From Gordionus sp. m RMFG-2023 (lineage: Eukaryota; Nematomorpha; Gordioida; Chordodea; Parachordodidae): a stretch of 64,000 nucleotides of DNA. This document shows, in pieces, positions 27,393 to 42,198 of the stretch. Numbering within the stretch: position 1 is the stretch's first letter; each line of letters starts with the position of its first letter. The position numbers and the translations under genes were made by a program. The stretch lies in the NCBI RefSeq assembly GCF_954871325.1, contig NC_088775.1, forward strand, positions 34,883,561 to 34,947,560. Reading direction: 5' to 3'. The notes below the pieces were generated by a model that saw only the letters and a program-made list of their open reading frames with translations, had not been told where the DNA came from and did no database searches.

Positions 27393-29269
27393 TATCCAAA
27401 ACCGCTTAGATGTATTTTTTTACGTTTCCGGTTCACAAAATAAATCTTTTGTGGCGAAAGACATTTATAGGGGAAAGGCTAACATTTTAAAAGTAATTTT
27501 GAATATATTTATATCATTGAACTCAGAATTTAATTCTCTATCCAAAAGAGGTTAGATGTATTTTATTACGTTTCCGGTTCACAAAATAAATTTTTTGTCG
27601 CGAAAGACATTTATAGGGAAAAGGCTAGCATTTTAAAAGTAATTTTGAATATATTTATATCATTGAACTCAGAATTTAATTCTCTATCCAAAACCGCTTA
27701 GATGTATTTTATTACGTTTCCGGTTCACAAAATAAATTTTTTGTCGCGAAAGACATTTATATGGGAAAGGCTAACATTTTAAAAGTAATTTTGAATATAT
27801 TTATATCATTGAACTCAGAATTTAATTCTCTATCCAAAACCGCTTAGATGTATTTTTAATTTCCGGTTCACAAAATAAATATTTTGTCGCGAAAGACATT
27901 TATAGGGGAAAGGCTAACATTTTAAAAATAATTTTGAATATATTTATATCATTGAAGTCAGAATTTAATTCTCTATCCAAAACCGCTTAGATGTATTTTT
28001 AATTTCCGGTTCACAAAATAAATATTTTGTCGCAAAAGACATTTATAGGGGCAAGGCTAACATTTTAAAAGTAATTTTGAATATATTTATATCATTGAAC
28101 TCAGAATTTAATTCTCTATCCAAAACCGCTTAGATGTATTTTTAATTTCCGGTTCACAAAATAAATATTTTGTCGCGAAAGACATTTATAGGGAAAAGGC
28201 TAACATTTTAAATGTAATTTTGAATATATTTATATCATTGAACTCAGAATTTGATTCTCTATCCAAAACCGCTTAGATGTATTTTTTTACGTTTCCGGTT
28301 CACAAAATAAATATTTTGTCGCGAAAGACATTTATAGGGGAAAGGCTAACATTTTAAAAGTAATTTTGAATATATATATATCATTGAACTCAGAATTTAA
28401 TTCTCTATCCAAAACCGCTTAGATATATTTTTAATTTCCGGTTTACAAAATAAATATTTTGTCGCGAAAGACATTTATAGGGGAAAGGCTAACATTTTAA
28501 ACATAATTTTGAATATATTTATATCATTGAACTCAGAATTTAATTCTCTATCCAATACCGCTTAGATGTTATTTTTTACGTTTTCGGTTCACAAAATAAA
28601 TCTTTTGTCGCGAAAGACATTTATAGGGGAAAGGCTAACATTTTAAAAGTAATTTTGAATATATATATATCATTGAACTCAGAATTTAATTCTCTATCCA
28701 AAACCGCTTAGATGTATTTTTAATTTCCGGTTCACAAAATAAATATTTTGTCGCGAAAGACATTTATAGGGGAAAGGCTAACATTTTAAAAGTAATTTTG
28801 AATATATTTATATCATTGAACTCAGAATTTAATTCTCTATCCAAAACCGCTTAGATGTATTTTTAATTTCCGGTTCACAAAATAAATATTTTGTCGCGAA
28901 AGACATTTATAGGGGAAAGGCTAACATTTTAAAAATAATTTTGAATATATTTATATCATTGAACTCAGAATTTAATTCTCTATCCAAAACCGCTTAGATG
29001 TATTTTTTTACGTTTTCTCACAAAATAAAATTTTTGTCGCGAAAGACATTTATAGGGGAAAGGCTAACATTTTAAAAGTAATTTTGAATATATTTATATC
29101 ATTGAACTCAGAATTTAATTCTCTATCCAAAACCGCTTAGATGTATTTTTTTACGTTTCCGGTTCACAAAATATATTTTTTGTCGCGAAAGACATTTATA
29201 GGGGAAAGGCTAACATTTTAAACATAATTTTGAATATATTTATATCATTGAACTCAGAATTTAATTCTC

Positions 29270-30790
29270 TATCCAATACCGCTTAGATGTTATTTTTTAC
29301 GTTTTCGGTTCACAAAATAAATCTTTTGTCGCGAAAGACATTTATAGGGGAAAGGCTAACATTTTAAAAGTAATTTTGAATATATATATATCATTGAACT
29401 CAGAATTTAATTCTCTATCCAAAACCGCTTAGATGTATTTTTAATTTCCGGTTCACAAAATAAATATTTTGTCGCGAAAGACATTTATAGGGGAAAGGCT
29501 AACATTTTAAAAGTAATTTTGAATATATTTATATCATTGAACTCAGAATTTAATTCTCTATCCAAAACCGCTTAGATGTATTTTTAATTTCCGGTTCACA
29601 AAATAAATATTTTGTCGCGAAAGACATTTATAGGGGAAAGGCTAACATTTTAAAAATAATTTTGAATATATTTATATCATTGAACTCAGAATTTAATTCT
29701 CTATCCAAAACCGCTTAGATGTATTTTTTTACGTTTTCTCACAAAATAAAATTTTTGTCGCGAAAGACATTTATAGGGGAAAGGCTAACATTTTAAAAGT
29801 AATTTTGAATATATATATATCATTGAACTCAGAATTTAATTCTCTATCCAAAACCGCTTAGATGTATTTTTAATTTCCGGTTCACAAAATAAATATTTTG
29901 TCGCGAAAGACATTTATAGGGGAAAGGCTAACATTTTAAAAGTAATTTTGAATATATTTATATCATTGAACTCAGAATTTAATTCTCTATCCAAAACCGC
30001 TTAGATATATTTTTAATTTCCGGTTTACAAAATAAATATTTTGTCGCGAAAGACATTTATAGGGGAAAGGCTAACATTTTAAAAATAATTTTGAATATAT
30101 TTATATCATTGAACTCAGAATTTAATTCTCTATCCAAAACCGCTTAGATGTATTTTTTTACGTTTTCGGTTCACAAAATAAATATTTTGTCGCGAAAGAC
30201 ATTTATAGGGGATTGAATATATTTATATCAATGAACTCAGAATTTAATTCTCTATCCAAAACCGCTTAGATGTATTTTTAATTTCCGGTTCACAAAATAA
30301 ATATTTTGTCGCGAAAGACATTTATAGGGGAAAGGCTAACATTTTAAAAGTAATTTTGAATATATTTATATCATTGAACTCAGAATTTAATTCTCTATCC
30401 AAAACCGCTTAGATGTATTTTTAATTTCTGGTTCACAAAATTATTTTGTCGCGAAAGACATTTATAGGGGGAAAGGCTAACATTTTAAAAGTAATTTTGA
30501 ATATATTTATATCATTGAACTCAGAATTTAATTCTCTATCCAAAACCGCTTAGATGTATTTTTTTACGTTTCCGGTTCACAAAATATATCTTTTGTCGCG
30601 AAAGACATTTATAGGGGAAAGGCTAACATTTTAAAAGTAATTTTGAATATATTTATATCATTGAACTCAGAATTTAATTCTCTATCCAAAACCGCTTAGA
30701 TGTATTTTTTTACGTTTCCAGTTCACAAAATAAATTTTTTGTCGCGAAAGACATTTATAGGGAAAAGGCTAACATTTTAAAAGTAATTTT
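29270..30790 (+). repeat. 3582-bp spaced duplication, first copy
   Basis: This block starts at an H monomer and includes a chimeric J (marker 30206), B, K, an AAAATATATCTTTTG monomer and a monomer with TTTCCAGTTCAC (30720). The H, J and CCAG markers all recur 3582 bp downstream. After the CCAG monomer this copy continues with a monomer carrying AATTTATAATAT and one followed by ATATCGTTGAAC, which the second copy lacks. Confidence 0.83.
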
Positions 30791-32851
30791 GAATATATTT
30801 ATATCATTGAACTCAGAATTTAATTCTCTATCCAAAACCGCTTAGATGTATTTTTTTACGTTTCCGGTTCACAATATAAATCTTTTGTCGCGAAAGACAT
30901 TTATAGGGAAAAGGCTAACATTTTAAAAGTAATTTATAATATATTTATATCATTGAACTCAGAATTTAATTCTCTATCCAAAACCGCTTAGATGTATTTT
31001 TTTACGTTTCCGGTTCACAAAATAAATTTTTTGTCGCGAAAGACATTTATAGGGAAAAGGCTAACATTTTAAAAGTAATTTTGAATATATTTATATCGTT
31101 GAACTCAGAATTTAATTCTCTATCCAAAACCGCTTAGATGTATTTTTAATTTCCGGTTTACAAAATAAATATTTTGTCGCGAAAGACATTTATAGGGGAA
31201 AGGCTAACATTTTAAAAGTAATTTTGAATATATTTATATCATTGAACTCAGAATTTAATTCTCTATCCAAAACCGCTTAGATGTATTTTTTTACGTTTTC
31301 GGTTCACAAAATAAAATTTTAGTCGCGAAAGACATTTATAGGGGAAAGGCTAACATTTTAAAAGTAATTTTGAATATATTTATATCATTGAACTCAGAAT
31401 TTAATTCTCTATCCAAAACCGCTTAGATGTATTTTTAATTTCCGGTTCACAAAATAAATATTTGGTCGCGAAAGACATTTATAGGGAAAAGGCTAACATT
31501 TTAAAAGTAATTTTGAATATATTTATATCATTGAACTCAGAATTTAATTCTCTATCCAAAACCGCTTAGATGTATTTTTTTACGTTTCCGGTTCACAAAA
31601 TAAATCTTTTGTCGCGAAAGACATTTATAGGGGAAAGGCTAACATTTTAAAAGTAATTTTGAATATATATATATCATTGAACTCAGAATTTAATTCTCTA
31701 TCCAAAACCGCTTAGATGTATTTTTAATTTCCGGTTCACAAAATAAATCTTTTGTCGCGAAAGACATTTATAGGGGAAAGGCTAACATTTTAAAAGTAAT
31801 TTTGAATATATATATATCATTGAACTCAGAATTTAATTCTCTATCCAAAACCGCTTAGATATATTTTTAATTTCCGGTTTACAAAATAAATATTTTGTCG
31901 CGAAAGACATTTATAGGGGAAAGGCTAACATTTTAAAAATAATTTTGAATATATTTATATCATTGAACTCAGAATTTAATTCTCTATCCAATACCGCTTA
32001 GATGTATTTTTTTACGTTTTCGGTTCACAAAATAAAATTTTTGTCGCGAAAGACATTTATAGGGGAAAGGCTAACATTTTAAAAATAATTTTGAATATAT
32101 TTATATCATTGAACTCAGAATTTAATTCTCTATCCAAAACCGCTTAGATGTATTTTTTTACGTTTTCGGTTCACAAAATAAAATTTTAGTCGCGAAAGAC
32201 ATTTATAGGGGAAAGGCTAACATTTTAAAAGTAATTTTGAATATATTTATATCATTGAACTCAGAATTTAATTCTCTATCCAAAACCGCTTAGATGTATT
32301 TTTAATTTCCGGTTCACAAAATAAATATTTGGTCGCGAAAGACATTTATAGGGAAAAGGCTAACATTTTAAAAGTAATTTTGAATATATTTATATCATTG
32401 AACTCAGAATTTAATTCTCTATCCAAAACCGCTTAGATGTATTTTTAATTTCCGGTTCACAAAATAAATATTTTGTCGCGAAAGACATTTATAGGGAAAA
32501 GGCTAACATTTTAAATGTAATTTTGAATATATTTATATCATTGAACTCAGAATTTGATTCTCTATCCAAAACCGCTTAGATGTATTTTTTTACGTTTCCG
32601 GTTCACAAAATAAATATTTTGTCGCGAAAGACATTTATAGGGGAAAGGCTAACATTTTAAAAGTAATTTTGAATATATATATATCATTGAACTCAGAATT
32701 TAATTCTCTATCCAAAACCGCTTAGATATATTTTTAATTTCCGGTTTACAAAATAAATATTTTGTCGCGAAAGACATTTATAGGGGAAAGGCTAACATTT
32801 TAAACATAATTTTGAATATATTTATATCATTGAACTCAGAATTTAATTCTC

Positions 32852-34372
32852 TATCCAATACCGCTTAGATGTTATTTTTTACGTTTTCGGTTCACAAAAT
32901 AAATCTTTTGTCGCGAAAGACATTTATAGGGGAAAGGCTAACATTTTAAAAGTAATTTTGAATATATATATATCATTGAACTCAGAATTTAATTCTCTAT
33001 CCAAAACCGCTTAGATGTATTTTTAATTTCCGGTTCACAAAATAAATATTTTGTCGCGAAAGACATTTATAGGGGAAAGGCTAACATTTTAAAAGTAATT
33101 TTGAATATATTTATATCATTGAACTCAGAATTTAATTCTCTATCCAAAACCGCTTAGATGTATTTTTAATTTCCGGTTCACAAAATAAATATTTTGTCGC
33201 GAAAGACATTTATAGGGGAAAGGCTAACATTTTAAAAATAATTTTGAATATATTTATATCATTGAACTCAGAATTTAATTCTCTATCCAAAACCGCTTAG
33301 ATGTATTTTTTTACGTTTTCTCACAAAATAAAATTTTTGTCGCGAAAGACATTTATAGGGGAAAGGCTAACATTTTAAAAGTAATTTTGAATATATATAT
33401 ATCATTGAACTCAGAATTTAATTCTCTATCCAAAACCGCCTAGATGTATTTTTAATTTCCGGTTCACAAAATAAATATTTTGTCGCGAAAGACATTTATA
33501 GGGGAAAGGCTAACATTTTAAAAGTAATTTTGAATATATTTATATCATTGAACTCAGAATTTAATTCTCTATCCAAAACCGCTTAGATATATTTTTAATT
33601 TCCGGTTTACAAAATAAATATTTTGTCGCGAAAGACATTTATAGGGGAAAGGCTAACATTTTAAAAATAATTTTGAATATATTTATATCATTGAACTCAG
33701 AATTTAATTCTCTATCCAAAACCGCTTAGATGTATTTTTTTACGTTTTCGGTTCACAAAATAAATATTTTGTCGCGAAAGACATTTATAGGGGATTGAAT
33801 ATATTTATATCAATGAACTCAGAATTTAATTCTCTATCCAAAACCGCTTAGATGTATTTTTAATTTCCAGTTCACAAAATAAATATTTTGTCGCGAAAGA
33901 CATTTATAGGGGAAAGGCTAACATTTTAAAAGTAATTTTGAATATATTTATATCATTGAACTCAGAATTTAATTCTCTATCCAAAACCGCTTAGATGTAT
34001 TTTTAATTTCTGGTTCACAAAATTATTTTGTCGCGAAAGACATTTATAGGGGGAAAGGCTAACATTTTAAAAGTAATTTTGAATATATTTATATCATTGA
34101 ACTCAGAATTTAATTCTCTATCCAAAACCGCTTAGATGTATTTTTTTACGTTTCCGGTTCACAAAATATATCTTTTGTCGCGAAAGACATTTATAGGGGA
34201 AAGGCTAACATTTTAAAAGTAATTTTGAATATATTTATATCATTGAACTCAGAATTTAATTCTCTATCCAAAACCGCTTAGATGTATTTTTTTACGTTTC
34301 CAGTTCACAAAATAAATTTTTTGTCGCGAAAGACATTTATAGGGAAAAGGCTAACATTTTAAAAGTAATTTT
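32852..34372 (+). repeat. 3582-bp spaced duplication, second copy
   Basis: This matches 29270-30790 monomer by monomer, with private substitutions such as CCGCCTAG near 33439 and CCAGTTCAC near 33870. Downstream the matching sequence resumes at an offset of 3290 bp. That is 292 bp less, exactly two 146-bp monomers, so two monomers were lost here or gained in the first copy. Confidence 0.83.
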
Positions 34373-36714
34373 GAATATATTTATATCATTGAACTCAGAA
34401 TTTAATTCTCTATCCAAAACCGCTTAGATGTATTTTTAATTTCCGGTTTACAAAATAAATATTTTGTCGCGAAAGACATTTATAGGGGAAAGGCTAACAT
34501 TTTAAAAGTAATTTTGAATATATTTATATCATTGAACTCAGAATTTAATTCTCTATCCAAAACCGCTTAGATGTATTTTTTTACGTTTTCGGTTCACAAA
34601 ATAAAATTTTAGTCGCGAAAGACATTTATAGGGGAAAGGCTAACATTTTAAAAGTAATTTTGAATATATTTATATCATTGAACTCAGAATTTAATTCTCT
34701 ATCCAAAACCGCTTAGATGTATTTTTAATTTCCGGTTCACAAAATAAATATTTGGTCGCGAAAGACATTTATAGGGAAAAGGCTAACATTTTAAAAGTAA
34801 TTTTGAATATATTTATATCATTGAACTCAGAATTTAATTCTCTATCCAAAACCGCTTAGATGTATTTTTTTACGTTTCCGGTTCACAAAATAAATCTTTT
34901 GTCGCGAAAGACATTTATAGGGGAAAGGCTAACATTTTAAAAGTAATTTTGAATATATATATATCATTGAACTCAGAATTTAATTCTCTATCCAAAACCG
35001 CTTAGATGTATTTTTAATTTCCGGTTCACAAAATAAATCTTTTGTCGCGAAAGACATTTATAGGGGAAAGGCTAACATTTTAAAAGTAATTTTGAATATA
35101 TATATATCATTGAACTCAGAATTTAATTCTCTATCCAAAACCGCTTAGATATATTTTTAATTTCCGGTTTACAAAATAAATATTTTGTCGCGAAAGACAT
35201 TTATAGGGGAAAGGCTAACATTTTAAAAATAATTTTGAATATATTTATATCATTGAACTCAGAATTTAATTCTCTATCCAATACCGCTTAGATGTATTTT
35301 TTTACGTTTTCGGTTCACAAAATAAAATTTTTGTCGCGAAAGACATTTATAGGGGAAAGGCTAACATTTTAAAAATAATTTTGAATATATTTATATCATT
35401 GAACTCAGAATTTAATTCTCTATCCAAAACCGCTTAGATGTATTTTTAATTTCCGGTTCACAAAATAAATATTTTGTCGCGAAAGACATTTATAGGGAAA
35501 AGGCTAACATTTTAAAAGTAATTTTGAATATATTTATATCATTGAACTCAGAATTTAATTCTCTATCCAAAACCGCTTAGATGTATTTTTTTACGTTTCC
35601 GGTTCACAAAATAAATCTTTTGTCGCGAAAGACATTTATAGGGGAAAGGCTAACATTTTAAAAGTAATTTTGAATATATATATATCATTGAACTCAGAAT
35701 TTAATTCTCTATCCAAAACCGCTTAGATGTATTTTTAATTTCCGGTTCACAAAATAAATATTTTGTCGCGAAAGACATTTATAGGGGAAAGGCTAACATT
35801 TTAAAAGTAATTTTGAATATATTATATCATTGAACTCAGAATTTAATTCTCTATCCAAAACCGCTTAGATGTATTTTTTTACGTTTCCGGTTCACAAGAG
35901 AAATCTTTTGTCGCGAAAGACATTTATAAGGGAAAGGCTAAGATTTTAAAAGTAATTTTGAATATATTTATATCATTGAACTCAGAATTTAATTCTCTAT
36001 CCAAAACCGCTTAGTTGTATTTTTAATTTCCGGTTCACAAAATGAATATTTTGTCGCGAAAGACATTTATAGGGGAAAGGCTAACATTTTAAAAGTAATT
36101 TTGAATATATTTATATCATTGAACTCAGAATTTAATTCTCTATCCAAAAGAGGTTAGATGTATTTTATTACGTTTCCGGTTCACAAAATAAATTTTTTGT
36201 CGCGAAAGACATTTATATGGGAAAGGCTAGCATTTTAAAAGTAATTTTGAATATATTTATATCATTGAACTCAGAATTTAATTCTCTATCCAAAACCGCT
36301 TAGATGTATTTTTAATTTCCGGTTCACAAAATAAATATTTTGTCGCGAAAGACATTTATAGGGAAAAGGCTAACATTTTAAATGTAATTTTGAATATATT
36401 TATATCATTGAACTCAGAATTTAATTCTCTATCCAAAACCGCTTAGATGTATTTTTTTACGTTTCCGGTTCACAAAAGAAATCTTTTGTCGCGAAAGACA
36501 TTTATAGGGGAAAGGCTAACATTTTAAAAGTAATTTTGAATATATTTATATCATTGAACTCAGAATTTAATTCTCTATCCAAAAGAGGTTAGATGTATTT
36601 TATTCGGTTCACAAAATAAATCTTTTGTCGCGAAAGACATTTATAGGGGAAAGGCTAACATTTTAAAAGTAATTTTGAATATATATATATCATTGAACTC
36701 AGAATTTAATTCTC

Positions 36715-39700
36715 TATCCAAAACCGCTTAGATGTATTTTTAATTTCCGGTTCACAAAATAAATATTTTGTCGCGAAAGACATTTATAGGGGAAAGGCTA
36801 ACATTTTAAAAGTAATTTTGAATATATTATATCATTGAACTCAGAATTTAATTCTCTATCCAAAACCGCTTAGATGTATTTTTTTACGTTTCCAGTTCAC
36901 AAAATAAATTTTTTGTCGCGAAAGACATTTATAGGGAAAAGGCTAACATTTTAAAAGTAATTTTGAATATATTTATATCATTGAACTCAGAATTTAATTC
37001 TCTATCCAAAACCGCTTAGATGTATTTTTTTACGTTTCCGGTTCACAATATAAATCTTTTGTCGCGAAAGACATTTATAGGGAAAAGGCTAACATTTTAA
37101 AAGTAATTTATAATATATTTATATCATTGAACTCAGAATTTAATTCTCTATCCAAAACCGCTTAGATGTATTTTTTTACGTTTCCGGTTCACAAAATAAA
37201 TTTTTTGTCGCGAAAGACATTTATAGGGAAAAGGCTAACATTTTAAAAGTAATTTTGAATATATTTATATCGTTGAACTCAGAATTTAATTCTCTATCCA
37301 AAACCGCTTAGATGTATTTTTAATTTCCGGTTTACAAAATAAATATTTTGTCGCGAAAGACATTTATAGGGGAAAGGCTAACATTTTAAAAGTAATTTTG
37401 AATATATTTATATCATTGAACTCAGAATTTAATTCTCTATCCAAAACCGCTTAGATGTATTTTTTTACGTTTTCGGTTCACAAAATAAAATTTTAGTCGC
37501 GAAAGACATTTATAGGAGAAAGGCTAACATTTTAAAAGTAATTTTGAATATATTTATATCATTGAACTCAGAATTTAATTCTCTATCCAAAACCGCTTAG
37601 ATGTATTTTTAATTTCCGGTTCACAAAATAAATATTTGGTCGCGAAAGACATTTATAGGGAAAAGGCTAACATTTTAAAAGTAATTTTGAATATATTTAT
37701 ATCATTGAACTCAGAATTTAATTCTCTATCCAAAACCGCTTAGATGTATTTTTTTACGTTTCCGGTTCACAAAATAAATCTTTTGTCGCGAAAGACATTT
37801 ATAGGGGAAAGGCTAACATTTTAAAAGTAATTTTGAATATATATATATCATTGAACTCAGAATTTAATTCTCTATCCAAAACCGCTTAGATGTATTTTTA
37901 ATTTCCGGTTCACAAAATAAATCTTTTGTCGCGAAAGACATTTATAGGGGAAAGGCTAACATTTTAAAAGTAATTTTGAATATATATATATCATTGAACT
38001 CAGAATTTAATTCTCTATCCAAAACCGCTTAGATATATTTTTAATTTCCGGTTTACAAAATAAATATTTTGTCGCGAAAGACATTTATAGGGGAAAGGCT
38101 AACATTTTAAAAATAATTTTGAATATATTTATATCATTGAACTCAGAATTTAATTCTCTATCCAATACCGCTTAGATATATTTTTTTACGTTTTCGGTTC
38201 ACAAAATAAAATTTTTGTCGCGAAATATAGGGGAAAGGCTAACATTTTAAAAATAATTTTGAATATATTTATATCATTGAACTCAGAATTTAATTCTCTA
38301 TCCAAAACCGCTTAGATGTATTTTTTTACGTTTCCGGTTCACAAAATAAATCTTTTGTCGCGAAAGACATTTATAGGGGAAAGGCTAACATTTTAAAAGT
38401 AATTTTGAATATATATATATCATTGAACTCAGAATTTAATTCTCTATCCAAAACCGCTTAGATGTATTTTTAATTTCCGGTTCACAAAATAAATATTTTG
38501 TCGCGAAAGACATTTATAGGGGAAAGGCTAACATTTTAAAAGTAATTTTGAATATATTATATCATTGAACTCAGAATTTAATTCTCTATCCAAAACCGCT
38601 TAGATGTATTTTTTTACGTTTCCGGTTCACAAAAGAAATCTTTTGTCGCGAAAGACATTTATAAGGGAAAGGCTAAGATTTTAAAAGTAATTTTGAATAT
38701 ATTTATATCATTGAACTCAGAATTTAATTCTCTATCCAAAACCGCTTAGTTGTATTTTTAATTTCCGGTTCACAAAATAAATATTTTGTCGCGAAAGACA
38801 TTTATAGGGGAAAGGCTAACATTTTAAAAGTAATTTTGAATATATTTATATCATTGAACTCAGAATTTAATTCTCTATCCAAAAGAGGTTAGATGTATTT
38901 TATTACGTTTCCGGTTCACAAAATAAATTTTTTGTCGCGAAAGACATTTATATGGGAAAGGCTAGCATTTTAAAAGTAATTTTGAATATATTTATATCAT
39001 TGAACTCAGAATTTAATTCTCTATCCAAAACCGCTTAGATGTATTTTTAATTTCCGGTTCACAAAATAAATATTTTGTCGCGAAAGACATTTATAGGCAA
39101 AAGGCTAACATTTTAAATGTAATTTTGAATATATTTATATCATTGAACTCAGAATTTAATTCTCTATCCAAAACCGCTTAGATGTATTTTTTTACGTTTC
39201 CGGTTCACAAAAGAAATCTTTTGTCGCGAAAGACATTTATAGGGGAAAGGCTAACATTTTAAAAGTAATTTTGAATATATTTATATCATTGAACTCAGAA
39301 TTTAATTCTCTATCCAAAAGAGGTTAGATGTATTTTATTACGTTTCCGGTTCACAAAATAAATCTTTTGTCGCGAAAGACATTTATAGGGGAAAGGCTAA
39401 CATTTTAAAAGTAATTTTGAATATATATATATCATTGAACTCAGAATTTAATTCTCTATCCAAAACCGCTTAGATGTATTTTTAATTTCCGGTTCACAAA
39501 ATAAATATTTTGTCGCGAAAGACATTTATAGGGGAAAGGCTAACATTTTAAAAGTAATTTTGAATATATTATATCATTGAACTCAGAATTTAATTCTCTA
39601 TCCAAAACCGCTTAGATGTATTTTTTTACGTTTCCGGTTCACAAAAGAAATCTTTTGTCGCGAAAGACATTTATAAGGGAAAGGCTAAGATTTTAAAAGT

Positions 39701-42198
39701 AATTTTGAATATATTTATATCATTGAACTCAGAATTTAATTCTCTATCCAAAACCGCTTAGTTGTATTTTTAATTTCCGGTTCACAAAATAAATATTTTG
39801 TCGCGAAAGACATTTATAGGGGAAAGGCTAACATTTTAAAAGTAATTTTGAATATATTTATATCATTGAACTCAGAATTTAATTCTCTATCCAAAAGAGG
39901 TTAGATGTATTTTATTACGTTTCCGGTTCACAAAATAAATTTTTTGTCGCGAAAGACATTTATATGGGAAAGGCTAGCATTTTAAAAGTAATTTTGAATA
40001 TATTTATATCATTGAACTCAGAATTTAATTCTCTATCCAAAACCGCTTAGATGTATTTTTAATTTCCGGTTCACAAAATAAATATTTTGTCGCGAAAGAC
40101 ATTTATAGGGAAAAGGCTAACATTTTAAATGTAATTTTGAATATATTTATATCATTGAACTCAGAATTTAATTCTCTATCCAAAACCGCTTAGATGTATT
40201 TTTTTACGTTTCCGGTTCACAAAAGAAATCTTTTGTCGCGAAAGACATTTATAGGGGAAAGGCTAACATTTTAAAAGTAATTTTGAATATATTTATATCA
40301 TTGAACTCAGAATTTAATTCTCTATCCAAAAGAGGTTAGATGTATTTTATTACGTTTCCGGTTCACAAAATAAATCTTTTGTCGCGAAAGACATTTATAG
40401 GGGAAAGGCTAACATTTTAAAAGTAATTTTGAATATATATATATCATTGAACTCAGAATTTAATTCTCTATCCAAAACCGCTTAGATGTATTTTTAATTT
40501 CCGGTTCACAAAATAAATATTTTGTCGCGAAAGACATTTATAGGGGAAAGGCTAACATTTTAAAAGTAATTTTGAATATATTATATCATTGAACTCAGAA
40601 TTTAATTCTCTATCCAAAACCGCTTAGATGTATTTTTTTACGTTTCCGGTTCACAAAAGAAATCTTTTGTCGCGAAAGACATTTATAAGGGAAAGGCTAA
40701 GATTTTAAAAGTAATTTTGAATATATTTATATCATTGAACTCAGAATTTAATTCTCTATCCAAAACCGCTTAGTTGTATTTTTAATTTCCGGTTCACAAA
40801 ATAAATATTTTGTCGCGAAAGACATTTATAGGGGAAAGGCTAACATTTTAAAAGTAATTTTGAATATATTTATATCATTGAACTCAGAATTTAATTCTCT
40901 ATCCAAAAGAGGTTAGATGTATTTTATTACGTTTCCGGTTCACAAAATAAATTTTTTGTCGCGAAAGACATTTATATGGGAAAGGCTAGCATTTTAAAAG
41001 TAATTTTGAATATATTTATATCATTGAACTCAGAATTTAATTCTCTATCCAAAACCGCTTAGATGTATTTTTAATTTCCGGTTCACAAAATAAATATTTT
41101 GTCGCGAAAGACATTTATAGGGAAAAGGCTAACATTTTAAATGTAATTTTGAATATATTTATATCATTGAACTCAGAATTTAATTCTCTATCCAAAACCG
41201 CTTAGATGTATTTTTTTACGTTTCCGGTTCACAAAAGAAATCTTTTGTCGCGAAAGACATTTATAGGGGAAAGGCTAACATTTTAAAAGTAATTTTGAAT
41301 ATATTTATATCATTGAACTCAGAATTTAATTCTCTATCCAAAAGAGGTTAGATGTATTTTATTACGTTTCCGGTTCACAAAATAAATTTTTTGTCGCGAA
41401 AGACATTTATAGGGAAAAGGCTAGCATTTTAAAAGTAATTTTGAATATATTTATATCATTGAACTCAGAATTTAATTCTCTATCCAAAACCGCTTAGATG
41501 TATTTTATTACGTTTCCGGTTCACAAAATAAATTTTTTGTCGCGAAAGACATTTATATGGGAAAGGCTAACATTTTAAAAGTAATTTTGAATATATTTAT
41601 ATCATTGAACTCAGAATTTAATTCTCTATCCAAAACCGCTTAGATGTATTTTTAATTTCCGGTTCACAAAATAAATATTTTGTCGCGAAAGACATTTATA
41701 GGGGAAAGGCTAACATTTTAAAAATAATTTTGAATATATTTATATCATTGAACTCAGAATTTAATTCTCTATCCAAAACCGCTTAGATGTATTTTTAATT
41801 TCCGGTTCACAAAATAAATATTTTGTCGCAAAAGACATTTATAGGGGCAAGGCTAACATTTTAAAAGTAATTTTGAATATATTTATATCATTGAACTCAG
41901 AATTTAATTCTCTATCCAAAAGAGGTTAGATGTATTTTATTACGTTTCCGGTTCACAAAATAAATTTTTTGTCGCGAAAGACATTTATATGGGAAAGGCT
42001 AGCATTTTAAAAGTAATTTTGAATATATTTATATCATTGAACTCAGAATTTAATTCTCTATCCAAAACCGCTTAGATGTATTTTTAATTTCCGGTTCACA
42101 AATTAAATATTTTGTCGCGAAAGACATTTATAGGGAAAAGGCTAACATTTTAAATGTAATTTTGAATATATTTATATCATTGAACTCAGAATTTGATT
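36715..42198 (+). repeat. Large segmental duplication, copy 1 (contains expanded 1012-bp HOR)
   Basis: It aligns with 49393-53002. The offset is 12678 bp at the start (ATATTATAT at 36824 and 49502, CCAGTTC at 36894 and 49572, TTTTAGTCGC at 37491 and 50169). At the end the offset is 10804 bp (ACAAAAGAAA at 41231 and 52035, CACAAATTAAAT near 42100 and 52905). Two extra 1012-bp units here account for most of the change. Near 38220 this copy also lacks GACATT and one 143-bp monomer present in the other copy. Confidence 0.83.
38587..40610 (+). repeat. Tandem 1012-bp heptamer HOR (two full units, third partial to about 41390)
   Basis: Units are 38587-39598 and 39599-40610, with a third beginning at 40611. 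Each has seven monomers: one with ATAAGGGAAAGGCTAAG (markers 38661, 39673 and 40685, each 1012 bp apart), one with CTTAGTTGTA, an E type, one with TTAAATGTAATT, one with ACAAAAGAAATC, an E/A chimera, and a short one with ATATTATATC. The third unit departs from the pattern after its E monomer. The related block near 51489 has only a single unit. Confidence 0.87.
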
